DNA of 64,000 nucleotides, taken from assembly GCF_036182465.1 (NCBI RefSeq), contig NZ_CP108081.1:7998001-8062000 (forward strand), given 5' to 3'. The notes under the pieces were generated by a model. That model was not told where the DNA came from. It did no database searches and saw only the letters and a list, made by a program, of their open reading frames with translations. The translations under genes and the position numbers were made by a program. The stretch comes from Streptomyces sp. NBC_00258 (GTDB taxonomy: Bacteria; Actinomycetota; Actinomycetes; Streptomycetales; Streptomycetaceae). The stretch's first letter is position 1. The number at the start of each line of letters is the position of its first letter. Shown piece by piece: positions 8,521 to 16,478 of the stretch.

Positions 8521-10608
8521 CTACCGTCTGCCGAACGCAACTTGCACGTCACCGCCGCCCTTGACGTCAACGATGTCCCTGATCAGGCGGGTCATCGCCT
8601 CCGGGCCGTCCAGGAGGATCTTCACCACGCGCTCGCCACCGCCACCGCCGCCGCTCGGCGCGCTGCCGGGAACGCCCGGCAGAGCGCCCGTGCCAGCTCC
8701 GGGGAAGCCCGGTAGCGCCATCTCCGGGAGGCCCCGGGTGACGGCCTGCAACTGGGCTTGGAGGGACGGGATTTGGTCGTCGATGCCGTTCTGGAAGCCT
8801 CGGATGACGAGGCGTCCGGCCGGGGAGAGGATCCGCTTGTCGACGTCCTCGGGTCCCTTCCAGCTCGTCAGGGAACTGGTGAGGCCGCCGAGCGTGGATT
8901 TCACGGAGCCGAACATCGACTTCACGCCGTTGATGAAGCCGCGGATCAGGCTCTTCCCCGCGTCCATCAGGATGCTGCCGAGTGAGCCGAGGGCCGACTT
9001 CGCCCGTCCCGGCAGCCCGCGCACCCAGCTGACCACGTCGCTGATCTTCTGCCGGGTGGCCGAGACCATCGCGCTTCCGGCTTCCGACGCACGCGAGCGC
9101 AGAGTGCCCGCGAGACCGGAGAGCGCCGAGGACACACGCGCTGGAAGTCCAGCCACCCACCGGACCAGCTCCCAGAACTTGGCGATCGCGGCGTCCTTGG
9201 CGCGGCCGAACCAGCCGCCGATGCGGCCCGGCAGCTGAGCGAACCACCCGATGGCCGCCATGATCCCGTCGACCGCCGTGGAGATCGCTGCCTTCACGGC
9301 CTCCCACACGGTCTGGACGATCTGCCGGAACGTCTCGCTCTTCTGGTAGGCGACGATGATGATCGCGACCAGGGCCACGATCAGCCCGATGATCAGCGCG
9401 ACCGGGTTGAGCATCATGACCGCGTTGAGGATGCCCTGCGCGATCGCCCACGCGCGCGTCACGCCCGCCGCGATCGCCGTGTACAGCGCGTACGCCTTGA
9501 TCCCGAGGGCGATTGCAGCCCACGCCGTGCCGATCGCCAACAGCACGTCCGGCGGCGTCGAGTTGATGATGTCGGCGAGGAACAAGGCCAGCTGCGCCGT
9601 CACGCCGACGAGCGGCGACAGGGCCGACAGCACCTCCAGCGCAGCCAGGGCGAGGACCCCGAACGTCTCCCCGCCCTCTCGGGCCAGGTCCATGAACTGG
9701 GCAAAACCCTCGGAGTCCTTGAGGCCGGTCGCCCACTGCGCGAAGGCCTCGGACATGCTGACCAGGCCGCCGGTCACGCCGTCCGAGGCGGGGAGGAAGG
9801 CTTGCAGCAAGCCTCCGAACCCGATGGCGAGGTTCTTGATGACCTGCAAGAAGTCGGACAGCGCCGGACCGGCCGCCGCCGACATGTCCGCCGCCCATTC
9901 CTTGAACCCGGCGCTCTTCACGCCCGCGGCCACCTCGTCGAGGAAGCCACCGAAGGCGGACGCCGCGGCCTTGACGAAAGGAGTCAGGGCGGGCAACAGA
10001 TCACGGAGGATCTCGATGCCCTTGGTGAAGACGGGCATCGTCGTGCCCGACAGGCCGTCCGACCAGGCCTTGAAGTCGCCCTTGAGGCCGACGAACGCGC
10101 GCGCTGTGGCCTGGGTGGCGGGCGGCAGCTGCGCGAGAGCGTCGGTGTAGGCCTTCTGCTTCTCCGCAGCGTCGGCGGCCCCGGACGCGGCAGCCTTCTG
10201 TGCCTCCTCGGCGAGCTTGGCGACGTCCTGGACGGCCGACCACTGCTGGCCGGCCGCGAGTGTGAAGGCTTTTACGGCGATACCCGCCGCGGCGGCTCCG
10301 GCGACCAGGCCCATCAGGCCCGCCGTAACTGCCGCGAGGGCGGGCAGGCCCACGCCGATCGTGGCGATCGCCGCCCCGACCGCCTTGACCGCAGGCGCGG
10401 CCAGCTGCGCGTGGGCCCGGATGCCGTCGGCGAGGCCCCGTCCGGCGGCTTCGCCTTCGGAGACGAACCGGCCGCGCAGGTCGCGCAGAGAGCCGTCGGC
10501 GTCGCGCTGGAGGCCACGCATCCGCAGCCGCGCGGAGTCCAGGCCGCGCTGCCACCCGCTGTCGTCGGCCCGGATGAAACCAACCAGCTCGCCGATGGAG
10601 AGGGCCAC
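8521..10608 (-). CDS. Tape measure protein
   Basis: The 695-residue protein sets tail length in siphoviruses. It has the tape-measure composition: Ala/Gly-rich helices throughout, hydrophobic stretches (~77-110, ~350-440) and a periodic C-terminal half with repeated W-x-LP-x-R segments (GWFAQLPGRIGGWF, RWVAGLPARVSSAL, SWVRGLPGRAKSAL). A Gly-rich linker precedes the last ~45 residues. It lies directly after the frameshifted chaperone pair, as in most tailed phages. At the usual ratio of about 0.15 nm per residue the tail would be near 100 nm. Confidence 0.92.
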   Translation of the reverse strand: MALSIGELVGFIRADDSGWQRGLDSARLRMRGLQRDADGSLRDLRGRFVSEGEAAGRGLADGIRAHAQLAAPAVKAVGAAIATIGVGLPALAAVTAGLMGLVAGAAAAGIAVKAFTLAAGQQWSAVQDVAKLAEEAQKAAASGAADAAEKQKAYTDALAQLPPATQATARAFVGLKGDFKAWSDGLSGTTMPVFTKGIEILRDLLPALTPFVKAAASAFGGFLDEVAAGVKSAGFKEWAADMSAAAGPALSDFLQVIKNLAIGFGGLLQAFLPASDGVTGGLVSMSEAFAQWATGLKDSEGFAQFMDLAREGGETFGVLALAALEVLSALSPLVGVTAQLALFLADIINSTPPDVLLAIGTAWAAIALGIKAYALYTAIAAGVTRAWAIAQGILNAVMMLNPVALIIGLIVALVAIIIVAYQKSETFRQIVQTVWEAVKAAISTAVDGIMAAIGWFAQLPGRIGGWFGRAKDAAIAKFWELVRWVAGLPARVSSALSGLAGTLRSRASEAGSAMVSATRQKISDVVSWVRGLPGRAKSALGSLGSILMDAGKSLIRGFINGVKSMFGSVKSTLGGLTSSLTSWKGPEDVDKRILSPAGRLVIRGFQNGIDDQIPSLQAQLQAVTRGLPEMALPGFPGAGTGALPGVPGSAPSGGGGGGERVVKILLDGPEAMTRLIRDIVDVKGGGDVQVAFGRR

Positions 10609-10656
10609 TGGGCACCCCCCATCAGCACGCGGAGCGCGCTATTCAGTTGTCGTTGA

Positions 10657-11267
10657 TCAGCTGTGCAAGGCGGCTCTGATCTGCTCGTCGTCGTCGATGA
10701 CCGAGACGTAGTCGCCCGCCACCTTGCGAAAGACCGCCTCCGGGGAGAGGCCCGCGAGGTAGGTGTAGAAGGTGCGCCGGGTCAGCTGCGCGATGTCTTG
10801 CGGGCCGAGCCCGTACTCGCGCCGGTAGTCCGCTTCGACCGCCCACCACCAGCGGCGGACCGCTTCGCGGGTGCGGACCTCCTCGCCGCCCTGTTCGGCC
10901 CCTTCGGGCCCAGCAGTTTTCCCGCGCCATCTCCGGAACGGACCGTCTCGAGCGCCTCCGCGAACGACATGTCCTTGCCGCCAGCCTGCGCCATGGCCCA
11001 CGTCAGTACCGTCTGAAGCTCGACCATCCCCATGCCGTTGTCCAGCCAGGTGTCGAGGATGTCGTCTCCGAAGAGCATCGCCAGCAGCTCGGCGAGGTCC
11101 TCCTTGGCCGTGGACTCGCTCAGCTCCTCGATGCGCTGCTCCATGGCCAGTGGCACATCGCTGGGCACCTGCACCTCGACACCGCGGATGACCTCCGTAC
11201 GGCCGCCGGAGGCCTCGGCCCAGAACGCGTCCCACGTCGCGTTGGTGGTGCTCTTGCGGGCGGTCAC
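10657..11267 (-). CDS. Tail assembly chaperone, -1 frameshift fusion product
   Basis: This is the longer chaperone made when ribosomes slip by -1 at GGGAAAA (10,923-10,917). The first 117 codons are those of the short chaperone, and the frame then shifts and continues for 86 more residues ending YVSVIDDDEQIRAALHS. The downstream frame has no start of its own in the expected place and contains a conserved-looking helical block (YRREYGLGPQDIAQL). Gene pairs of this kind (gpG/gpGT of lambda) sit between tail tube and tape measure and coat the tape measure during assembly. The frameshift is inferred from sequence, not observed. Confidence 0.82.
10782..11267 (-). CDS. Tail assembly chaperone, short product
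   Basis: Zero-frame product of 161 residues. The GTG start overlaps the tail tube stop (GTGA). The N-terminal two thirds are acidic and helical (QRIEELSESTAKEDLAELLA, ETVRSGDGAGK). After the slip site the zero-frame tail is basic and low complexity (RAARRSAPAKRSAAGGGRS), as often seen where the alternative frame carries the conserved sequence. Its role is to bind the tape measure and assist tail tube polymerisation. Confidence 0.85.
   Translation of the reverse strand: MTARKSTTNATWDAFWAEASGGRTEVIRGVEVQVPSDVPLAMEQRIEELSESTAKEDLAELLAMLFGDDILDTWLDNGMGMVELQTVLTWAMAQAGGKDMSFAEALETVRSGDGAGKLLGPKGPNRAARRSAPAKRSAAGGGRSKRTTGASTGSARKTSRS
10917..10923 (-). promoter_or_regulatory. Programmed -1 frameshift slippery site GGGAAAA
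   Basis: On the minus strand the zero frame reads GCG GGA AAA CTG, so the heptamer is G GGA AAA, a textbook X XXY YYZ slip sequence. A -1 shift here joins exactly the two open frames of the tail chaperone region. GC-rich sequence just downstream could form a stimulatory structure. Confidence 0.85.
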
Positions 11268-11713
11268 GGCTTGGCCACCGAGGTCTGCGCGCCGGAGCGG
11301 GTGAACGTCGCCGCCCACGCGGTCTTGTCGTTGTTGCCGCCGCCCTGGTCGCCCAGGTTGACGTGCGCCGTCCAGACCTCCCACGTGGAGTCGTTCTTGT
11401 GGGAGAAGCGCACGCGGCCGAGGCTGTCCTCGCCGAGCCGCTCGGACAGGGCCTCCACCTTGGCCTGCCCCGGGTTGATCGCCCCGGTTGCGCTGTCGCG
11501 CAGCCGCAGGCCCTCGATCGTCAGGGACTTGGCGATCTGCATCTTCTGCGACTCGGCCTGGCCCTCGGAGGCGTACGTCGTGGTGTCGGCCGTCTCCTCC
11601 TCGTGGCCCTTGCTGAACGTGTTGATGCCGCCGATGTCGATCCACGTGCCGGGCGTCAGGAAGTCCTCGATCTCGAACTCGACGTCGCGCGCGTTGTACT
11701 TCTGCTCTGCCAT
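11264..11713 (-). CDS. Major tail tube protein
   Basis: 149 residues with the phage tail tube pattern: NARDVEFEIEDFLTPGTWIDIGGINTFSKGHEEETADTT at the N-terminus, alternating beta strands, and a C-terminal strand region (TAWAATFTRSGAQTSV). This family polymerises as stacked hexameric rings. It sits between the tail terminator and chaperone genes, and has a good GGAG ribosome site. A small hairpin separates it from the upstream gene, which may allow its own expression level. Confidence 0.87.
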   Translation of the reverse strand: MAEQKYNARDVEFEIEDFLTPGTWIDIGGINTFSKGHEEETADTTTYASEGQAESQKMQIAKSLTIEGLRLRDSATGAINPGQAKVEALSERLGEDSLGRVRFSHKNDSTWEVWTAHVNLGDQGGGNNDKTAWAATFTRSGAQTSVAKP

Positions 11714-11723
11714 TTCTCCTCCG

Positions 11724-11741
11724 GGGCATGGCGAAATGCCC
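11724..11741 (-). terminator. Short hairpin before the tail tube gene
   Basis: GGGCAT and ATGCCC arms with a six-base loop lie just before the tail tube ribosome site, between the tail terminator stop (11,783) and the tail tube start (11,713). It could be a weak attenuator or RNA-processing/stability stem that sets tail tube mRNA level. The evidence is only the perfect 6-bp stem and its position. Confidence 0.4.
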
Positions 11742-11782
11742 GCAGCGGAGGCCGCCCGGGCTACAGGGGAAGGGGGTTGAGG

Positions 11783-12205
11783 TCAGACGCGGTGCTTGGT
11801 AAGCGACCGCACCTCAAGCTGGTAGTTCGTCACGTGCTCGTGCCGGCCCTTGGCGTCGATGCCGAGGGAGACGGGGCCGCCCTGGAGGGCGAAGCACGAG
11901 ATCAGCACGGTGCCGTCCGGCAGCTCGGTGTCGCAGAGGCCTTCGAGCTCGTTGTAGATGTCCTGGCAGCGCTGCCGCGAGACGCGCCGGTCGCGTGTCC
12001 CCCGGCATCGCACCTGGAGCCGGGGCTCGTCGTAGCCGAGCTTGGAGTCCGGCTCCAGGGCCTCGTACAGCGTCAGCGCGACCGCCTCGTCGGGGGCGTC
12101 GGGCATGGACTCCAGGAAGGTGTCTCCGCCGGTGCCCGCGGTCTCGTACGTGAGCAGGTTCTGTGCGGCGAGGTGACGGGCCAGGCCGTCGAGGAGGTCA
12201 GCCAC
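11783..12205 (-). CDS. Tail terminator / tail completion protein
   Basis: 140 residues opening MADLLDGLARHLAAQNLLTYE and ending with a strand-rich part (RHEHVTNYQLEVRSLTKHR). This matches the minor capsid / tail terminator proteins that cap the tail tube next to the head in SPP1- and HK97-like phages. It overlaps the preceding gene by eight bases. Assignment rests on the gene order (connector, stopper, gp10-like, terminator, tube) and general resemblance. Confidence 0.72.
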   Translation of the reverse strand: MADLLDGLARHLAAQNLLTYETAGTGGDTFLESMPDAPDEAVALTLYEALEPDSKLGYDEPRLQVRCRGTRDRRVSRQRCQDIYNELEGLCDTELPDGTVLISCFALQGGPVSLGIDAKGRHEHVTNYQLEVRSLTKHRV

Positions 12206-12548
12206 GCAGCCACCTCCGCAGGCCCACCGCCATCAGCCGCAGGACGACGTCCCGTTCGCTGGCCATGGGCTTCTCCAGGTACTTCGCCGTCCGGCCGGGA
12301 AGATGCCGCCACGTCAGCTCTTCGTGTTGGCGGCGGGCGTACACGGTGTCGTATGACACCGATCCCTCCAGGCCGTCGACGTCGACCTTGCCGGACCGTT
12401 CGAGGGTGCCCTCCTCCAGCGGCACGATCTTCCGGGACTCGGCGAGAACGTGCTCCAGGCCGCGCCGCAGGCCCTCGCTCGCGAGGCGCCGGCCTCGGGA
12501 GGTCCACTGCTGTCGGCCGTCGAAGCGGAAGCGCGTGTACTGCGTCAT
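12198..12548 (-). CDS. HK97 gp10-like head-tail joining protein
   Basis: 116 residues with the features of the HK97-gp10 / SPP1 gp17-type neck family: a basic N-terminus, RRGLEHVLAESRKIVPLEEGTLERSGKV (helix followed by 'PLxxGxLxxS', the family hallmark), then SVSYDTVYARRQHEE. These proteins help join tail and head. The overlap with the upstream gene is four bases (ATGA). Confidence 0.8.
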   Translation of the reverse strand: MTQYTRFRFDGRQQWTSRGRRLASEGLRRGLEHVLAESRKIVPLEEGTLERSGKVDVDGLEGSVSYDTVYARRQHEELTWRHLPGRTAKYLEKPMASERDVVLRLMAVGLRRWLRG

Positions 12549-12862
12549 ACGAGCTGCACCTCCGAATTTTCGGGAGCCGGGAGCCCGCCAGCGTCGAGCG
12601 GGATCTGCTGGATGACGGTCGTCTTACGGCCGTCATCCAGCGTGACTTGGGACTCCGGCGGGGCGGAGACCGCATCGAGCCGACACCAAAACGTCGCGCC
12701 GGACAGAACCTGACGCCCGTCAGGCGCGCGCACGAGACGGGCCCTCTTCTCCAGCCAGCACGCCACCGCGACGGGAGCGCCGTAGACGGGGCCGTTCGCG
12801 CTGTCGCCCTCGTACGGCTCCACGGTCACCTCGTGCTGGAGAAGGAAGCCGGGTATCAGCAC
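12545..12862 (-). CDS. Head closure / stopper protein
   Basis: 105 residues, mostly predicted beta strand (HEVTVEPYEGD, PVAVACWLEKRARLVRAPDGRQVLSGATFWC). This resembles SPP1 gp16-type head closure proteins that seal the portal after packaging. The ATG lies seven bases inside the upstream connector gene. Position between the adaptor and gp10-like genes is the strongest argument. Confidence 0.75.
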   Translation of the reverse strand: MLIPGFLLQHEVTVEPYEGDSANGPVYGAPVAVACWLEKRARLVRAPDGRQVLSGATFWCRLDAVSAPPESQVTLDDGRKTTVIQQIPLDAGGLPAPENSEVQLV

Positions 12863-13278
12863 TGGACCACCAGCCCAAGGACGAAGATCTCCGGAGTGAG
12901 ATCCGGGCTCCGGAGCACCTCCATCGCCGTCTCGGCGACCTCACGGCCGGACGAGGCGGAGCCCGACGAGGAGCCGGATGACGAGCCGCGCGACAGGGAC
13001 AGAGAACCCAGCTTCACCGAGTCCCACCGCCCCGCCACGCCGAGCTCGTCGCCGGTCTCCGCCCACCACTGCACCTGCGCGCACACCGCGTCCGCGAAGG
13101 CCTGCCGCACCACCGCGTTCGAGGGGTAGCCGTCCTCGTCGACCTCGTACCAGCACAGGCGGAACACGTCGCTGTCGAGGAACCGCGAGGCGCGGCCGAG
13201 CCGGGCCTCGATGTCCGCCGGCGGGGTCTGTCCGGTGTAGCTCTGGTAGTCCGCCGACGTCGCGTAGTTCCGGGCCAC
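12856..13278 (-). CDS. Head-tail adaptor (connector) protein with Ser/Gly linker
   Basis: The GTG start has a GGGGGG site upstream, giving 140 residues beginning VARNYATSADYQSYTGQTPP. The N-terminal half is a helical adaptor of the gp15/gp6 type (ADIEARLGRASRFLDSDVF, AVVRQAFADAVCAQVQWW). After SLSLSRGSSSGSSSGSASSG, a low-complexity Ser/Gly stretch at ~100-115, a short helical tail follows. It binds the portal ring under the head. The Ser/Gly run is probably a flexible linker. Confidence 0.78.
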   Translation of the reverse strand: MARNYATSADYQSYTGQTPPADIEARLGRASRFLDSDVFRLCWYEVDEDGYPSNAVVRQAFADAVCAQVQWWAETGDELGVAGRWDSVKLGSLSLSRGSSSGSSSGSASSGREVAETAMEVLRSPDLTPEIFVLGLVVQC

Positions 13279-13289
13279 CGGGCACCCCC

Positions 13290-13793
13290 CTACGCGCTCG
13301 TGCCGAGCAGGTACACGTCGTACGTGACGCTGGTTCCGGCACCCGAGTTGGCCACCGCGAGGAGGTCTCCGGTGCTCGGCGTCACGGTGACGCCCGCGCC
13401 CGGGGCCATCCAGAGGAACACCCCGCCCGGCAGGACCGGGACGCCGTCTCCGGCCGCCAGGAAGGCCGGCACTCCGCTCGTGCCTTCGCGACTCACGTTG
13501 ACGTTGTTCGTGTTCGCCGCAGCCGCGATGACCAAGATGGCCTTGAGCTTGACGAACGTCAGCGTCGCGCCGAACGCGTCCGCCAGCGTGCCCGCGAGGT
13601 CGAGATTCTCGCTCGCGGAGGCAGCCAGCGTACGCCGGTCGGTGAACAGCCGGTCCGCCTGCTGCGCTGCCGTGCCTGAGCCGAGGCTGATCTCCTTGAG
13701 CAGCTCCACCGGGGCCCGCCCGGTCACCAGGTCCAACGGGTTTGTCTGGACCGTGCCCAGGGCCACGGACAGCTTCGTACCGACCAGAGGCAT
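13290..13793 (-). CDS. Putative capsid decoration or head protein
   Basis: 167 residues. It is strand-rich throughout, with FVKLKAILVIAAAANTNNVNVSREG and a C-terminal GVTVTPSTGDLLAVANSGAGTSVTYDVYLLG that looks like a beta-sandwich. The same kind of protein recurs next to the capsid gene in Streptomyces phages. A decoration or fibre-like head role is plausible but not demonstrated. It is coupled to the upstream gene by a TGATG overlap. Confidence 0.65.
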   Translation of the reverse strand: MPLVGTKLSVALGTVQTNPLDLVTGRAPVELLKEISLGSGTAAQQADRLFTDRRTLAASASENLDLAGTLADAFGATLTFVKLKAILVIAAAANTNNVNVSREGTSGVPAFLAAGDGVPVLPGGVFLWMAPGAGVTVTPSTGDLLAVANSGAGTSVTYDVYLLGTSA

Positions 13794-14092
13794 CAGGAAC
13801 CGCCTCCGTCCGCGTACTTCGCGGCCAGCTCGTCACGCGTGGCCTTCTCCGCCTCCTCCTCGTCCATGCCTTCCTGGAGGGCGTAGGCCTTCCAGTCCGC
13901 CTTGGACGCCGACTTGGCCGGCCTTTCCAGCACGATGGACTCGGGTTCGCCCTGCTCGGACTCTTCGACGTGCCAGGCGCTCGCCGGATCGGCCGCCAGC
14001 GCCTCCAGCTCCTCGGCTCGGGCACTACCTTCGACCGGGCGCTCCCGCTCAGCGACGTGCGAACCGGCACCGCGTACGTACGTTGTCCGCAT
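13793..14092 (-). CDS. Small acidic head-region protein
   Basis: 99 residues. The ATG follows the major capsid stop by two bases. The C-terminal part (SKADWKAYALQEGMDEEEAEKATRDELAAKYAD) resembles the short helix-extension-helix motif seen in phage head proteins, and the N-terminus is disordered and charged. It may bind the capsid or assist connector assembly. No firm family is recognised. Confidence 0.68.
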   Translation of the reverse strand: MRTTYVRGAGSHVAERERPVEGSARAEELEALAADPASAWHVEESEQGEPESIVLERPAKSASKADWKAYALQEGMDEEEAEKATRDELAAKYADGGGS

Positions 14093-14094
14093 GG

Positions 14095-15294
14095 TCACAC
14101 CTTCAGCCCGGTCAGGACCCCGTGGGCCTTTTCGACGCCGTACTTGAGGCCCACCTCGCCGTACAGCTGCGACTTGTCGCTCGCCCCCGTCTTGGCGAGC
14201 GGCTCCTCGAAGAACGTCCCCTTGCCGGGGATGTTGAGGAAGACCGGCATCAGCTGCTCCATGGACACCACCGAGATGACGTCCTGCGGCATGTGCCGGT
14301 CCATCATCACGGACAGGGTCCCGAAGTCCGTGATGATCGTGTCCACTGCGACACCGCCGACCGTGCGGCTGGTCTCCTGGAACTTGCCGTACGCCCCGGC
14401 GAATGCCGCCGTGACCGCCCGCCTCTGTGAGCTGTTCAGGAGCAGCGTCGCGGTCTCCTGCTCGCTGATGCCACCGTTGTCGTAGGCGAGCTGGAGGAGG
14501 TCGGAGACGTGGTCGGTGGTGAGCGCGGTCGCCCACGGCTTGGTGTAGGCGATGCCCGTCGCGGTGCCCAGGGTGAGCGCCGTGCCACCGAGGCTGGTGG
14601 CCACCTTGAAGGCGTTCGTGGTCTTGGAAACCACGTAGTAGGTACGACCCGCGATGATGCTCGTCGCGGCGCCGGTCGCCGTGAACACGATCTTGTCGCC
14701 GTCCACAAGGGCGGTCGCGGTCTCCGTGATGGTGTCCGTCGCCGAGGTCAGCCCGGTGACGCTGGTGCCCTTGGCGATCCGGTTGGTCGTGATGGCCTGG
14801 AGCAGCCCTCGCGTCTGCCGCGCGGTCGCATTGGTCGTCGGGTTGGCGTACGAGCCGTTGAGGAACGACCAGTTCACGTCCAGCGCCATCTGCTTCAGCG
14901 CCTGCGTGATCTGCCAGTCCAGCTCGTTGGTGACCGGGTTGTCGCCGCCGTTGTGGTTGAACGGAGCCGACTGAGGCGAAGCGACCTGGCCGATCGCGGC
15001 CTGCTTCGTGTAGGAGACGGAGACCTGCTCCTGGTGGATCTGCACGACGTTCTTCACGTTCCCGCGAGCCCGCTCCTCGGCGGTCGGCGCGTCGGCACCT
15101 TCCACCTTGGTGCGCTGCGCCGGGTCACGCAGGTCGTACTGCTCCCACTCGAACTCCGTCGCGGTCGTCATGCCGCCGCCTGTGAGTCCGCCGATGGCCG
15201 ACAGCAGCGGGGTGTCCGCCGGGGTCAGGGCGAACAGCTCGCCCGTGTAGTTGGGGAGGTTGAAGGTCGTTCCCATCCCGGTGATGCCGGCCAT
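14095..15294 (-). CDS. Major capsid protein (SU10/DUF5309 type) with inserted Ig-like segment
   Basis: 399 residues. The start MAGITGMGTTFNLPNYTGELF and the DTPLLSAIGGL stretch are typical of the SU10-type major capsid family. The HK97-like core continues with WQITQALKQMALDVNWSFLNG and ends with FFEEPLAKTGASDKSQLYGEVGL. Residues ~190-255 (TATALVDGDKIVFTATGAAT onward) are Thr/Ala/Gly-rich beta sequence that interrupts the helical core and looks like an Ig-like or surface insertion domain. It follows the scaffold gene by nine bases. Confidence 0.9.
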   Translation of the reverse strand: MAGITGMGTTFNLPNYTGELFALTPADTPLLSAIGGLTGGGMTTATEFEWEQYDLRDPAQRTKVEGADAPTAEERARGNVKNVVQIHQEQVSVSYTKQAAIGQVASPQSAPFNHNGGDNPVTNELDWQITQALKQMALDVNWSFLNGSYANPTTNATARQTRGLLQAITTNRIAKGTSVTGLTSATDTITETATALVDGDKIVFTATGAATSIIAGRTYYVVSKTTNAFKVATSLGGTALTLGTATGIAYTKPWATALTTDHVSDLLQLAYDNGGISEQETATLLLNSSQRRAVTAAFAGAYGKFQETSRTVGGVAVDTIITDFGTLSVMMDRHMPQDVISVVSMEQLMPVFLNIPGKGTFFEEPLAKTGASDKSQLYGEVGLKYGVEKAHGVLTGLKV

Positions 15295-15303
15295 GGTGAC
15301 TCC

Positions 15304-16059
15304 TTACGTGGTCTGCGCGGCAGCCTTCTGCCGCTTGAGTCGGATGACACGGGGGAAGTCCCGCGCCTTCGTGGCCTCTTCGATCTGCTTGTCGAGCGAG
15401 GCGCTCTGGTCCCCGGAGCCGCCACCGCCGCCCATGTCGCCGCCGGAGCGGCCGGCCCCGGACGGAGCGAGCTTGGCGAACTTGGTGACGGCGGCCTTGA
15501 TCGCCTTGTCGTCGACCTGGCCGTCCTCGCCGACGAACTTCTTGAGGTCGATGAACTCCGTGAACTCGGAGAGGTCGACGTGGGCGCGCGCGGCAGCTGC
15601 TTCGAGACGGGCCTGAGCGATCTGGGGGATGGCCTCGGAGAGGGCGGCCGTGCGGCCTGCCTTTTCCGCCTCTGTGACCGCCTTCTCCTGCTCGCTCATG
15701 TTCGCGGCCTTGAGCTTCTCCAGCTCGGTCGCGGCCGTGGCGTTGGCCTTGGCGCGCTTCTCCCACTCGCGCGAGTGCGCCTTCCAGTCCGTGACGTCGC
15801 CTTCGCCGGAGCCCGCGCCGCCCTGGCCGCCGGACGTGCCGGAACCCTGGCCGCCGTCGCCGGAGCCTTGACCGCCGTCGCCGCCCTGGCCTCCAGTGCC
15901 TGCTCCGCCGTCACCGCCGCTGCTCGCGCCGGATCCGGAGCCGCCTTCGCCCGCGCCGTTGCCACCCGCGATGGCGTAGATCGGCGAGCCGTTGCGGCGG
16001 GAGCCGAGCACCTCCATCGAGTGGTGTGTGGCGAGCGGGTGCTTGAAAGGGTGCTGCAT
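15304..16059 (-). CDS. Capsid scaffolding protein
   Basis: 251 residues from an ATG with GGGAGA seven bases upstream. Residues ~35-90 are a Gly/Ser/Asp/Gln low-complexity region with GGQGSGDGGQGSG-type repeats. From ~90 on it is a charged helical protein (WKAHSREWEKRAKANATAA, SEQEKAVTEAEKAGRTAAL), typical of scaffolds that line the procapsid before DNA entry. Placement immediately before the major capsid gene confirms the call. The first ~35 residues (MQHPFKHPLATHHSMEV) are unlike the rest. Confidence 0.87.
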   Translation of the reverse strand: MQHPFKHPLATHHSMEVLGSRRNGSPIYAIAGGNGAGEGGSGSGASSGGDGGAGTGGQGGDGGQGSGDGGQGSGTSGGQGGAGSGEGDVTDWKAHSREWEKRAKANATAATELEKLKAANMSEQEKAVTEAEKAGRTAALSEAIPQIAQARLEAAAARAHVDLSEFTEFIDLKKFVGEDGQVDDKAIKAAVTKFAKLAPSGAGRSGGDMGGGGGSGDQSASLDKQIEEATKARDFPRVIRLKRQKAAAQTT

Positions 16060-16159
16060 GGGTGTTCTCCCTTTTCGGGATGTCCGGCGGTCGCCGTGCG
16101 GCGGGTGCCGGGAAAGGTGAGTGCCCTGCGCTGGCAGGGTGGAATGTGCCAATCCGCCG

Positions 16160-16171
16160 TACATTGGGGCT
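16160..16171 (+). promoter_or_regulatory. Possible leaderless promoter for the plus-strand insert gene
   Basis: A TACATT hexamer (16,160-16,165) ends six bases before the ATG at 16,172. Transcription would then start at or next to the start codon, a common leaderless arrangement in Streptomyces. No convincing -35 element is seen, and no ribosome site lies before the ATG. Confidence 0.35.
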
Positions 16172-16399
16172 ATGGCGGTTGAAGTGGTACTGGTCGGCAC
16201 GAGCGGCCAGACATGGGAAGACGAGGGCGAAGTTAGGCCCTTCCCCGACGATGGATCCGAGCAGTACGCCTACTCGGTTAACCCCGGTGGTGCCCTTCTC
16301 GTCTGGAAGTTTGATCGGCAGGCGGCGCCGCCTGAGGTCGAAGTGGCGTATGCGCCCCACGCGTGGATCAAGGCGACTGGCCGTCACCGCAAGGAGTGA
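16172..16399 (+). CDS. Plus-strand insert ('moron') gene, small unknown protein
   Basis: 75 residues starting MAVEVVLVGTSGQTWEDEGE. It is compact, with Trp/Tyr-rich strands (EQYAYSVNPGGALLVWKFD) and a positive end (GRHRKE). It is on the opposite strand to all surrounding head genes, sits between the scaffold and a small Rmf/CrpP-like gene, and has its own possible promoter and a downstream hairpin. This is the classic layout of a moron expressed from the prophage. Function is unknown. Confidence 0.65.
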   Translation: MAVEVVLVGTSGQTWEDEGEVRPFPDDGSEQYAYSVNPGGALLVWKFDRQAAPPEVEVAYAPHAWIKATGRHRKE

Positions 16400-16433
16400 C
16401 CCTGGGATAGGCGGCCGCCTGCGCCGGAGCATG

Positions 16434-16460
16434 AAAAAAGGCCCGCGCGCTGGCGGGCCT
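16434..16460 (-). terminator. Rho-independent terminator with T6 tail
   Basis: On the minus strand, GGCCCGC - six-base loop - GCGGGCC is followed directly by TTTTTT. It lies just after the Rmf/CrpP-like gene and before the converging plus-strand gene. It would stop the terminase-portal-MuF transcript, so the scaffold and capsid genes would need their own promoter or antitermination. Confidence 0.85.
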
Positions 16461-16478
16461 CGGTGAACCGGTCGATGG

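Noticed and set aside
11363..13129. 588-codon plus-strand frame over tail and connector genes
   Set aside because: It opposes five recognised, overlapping structural genes and has no ribosome site or domain.
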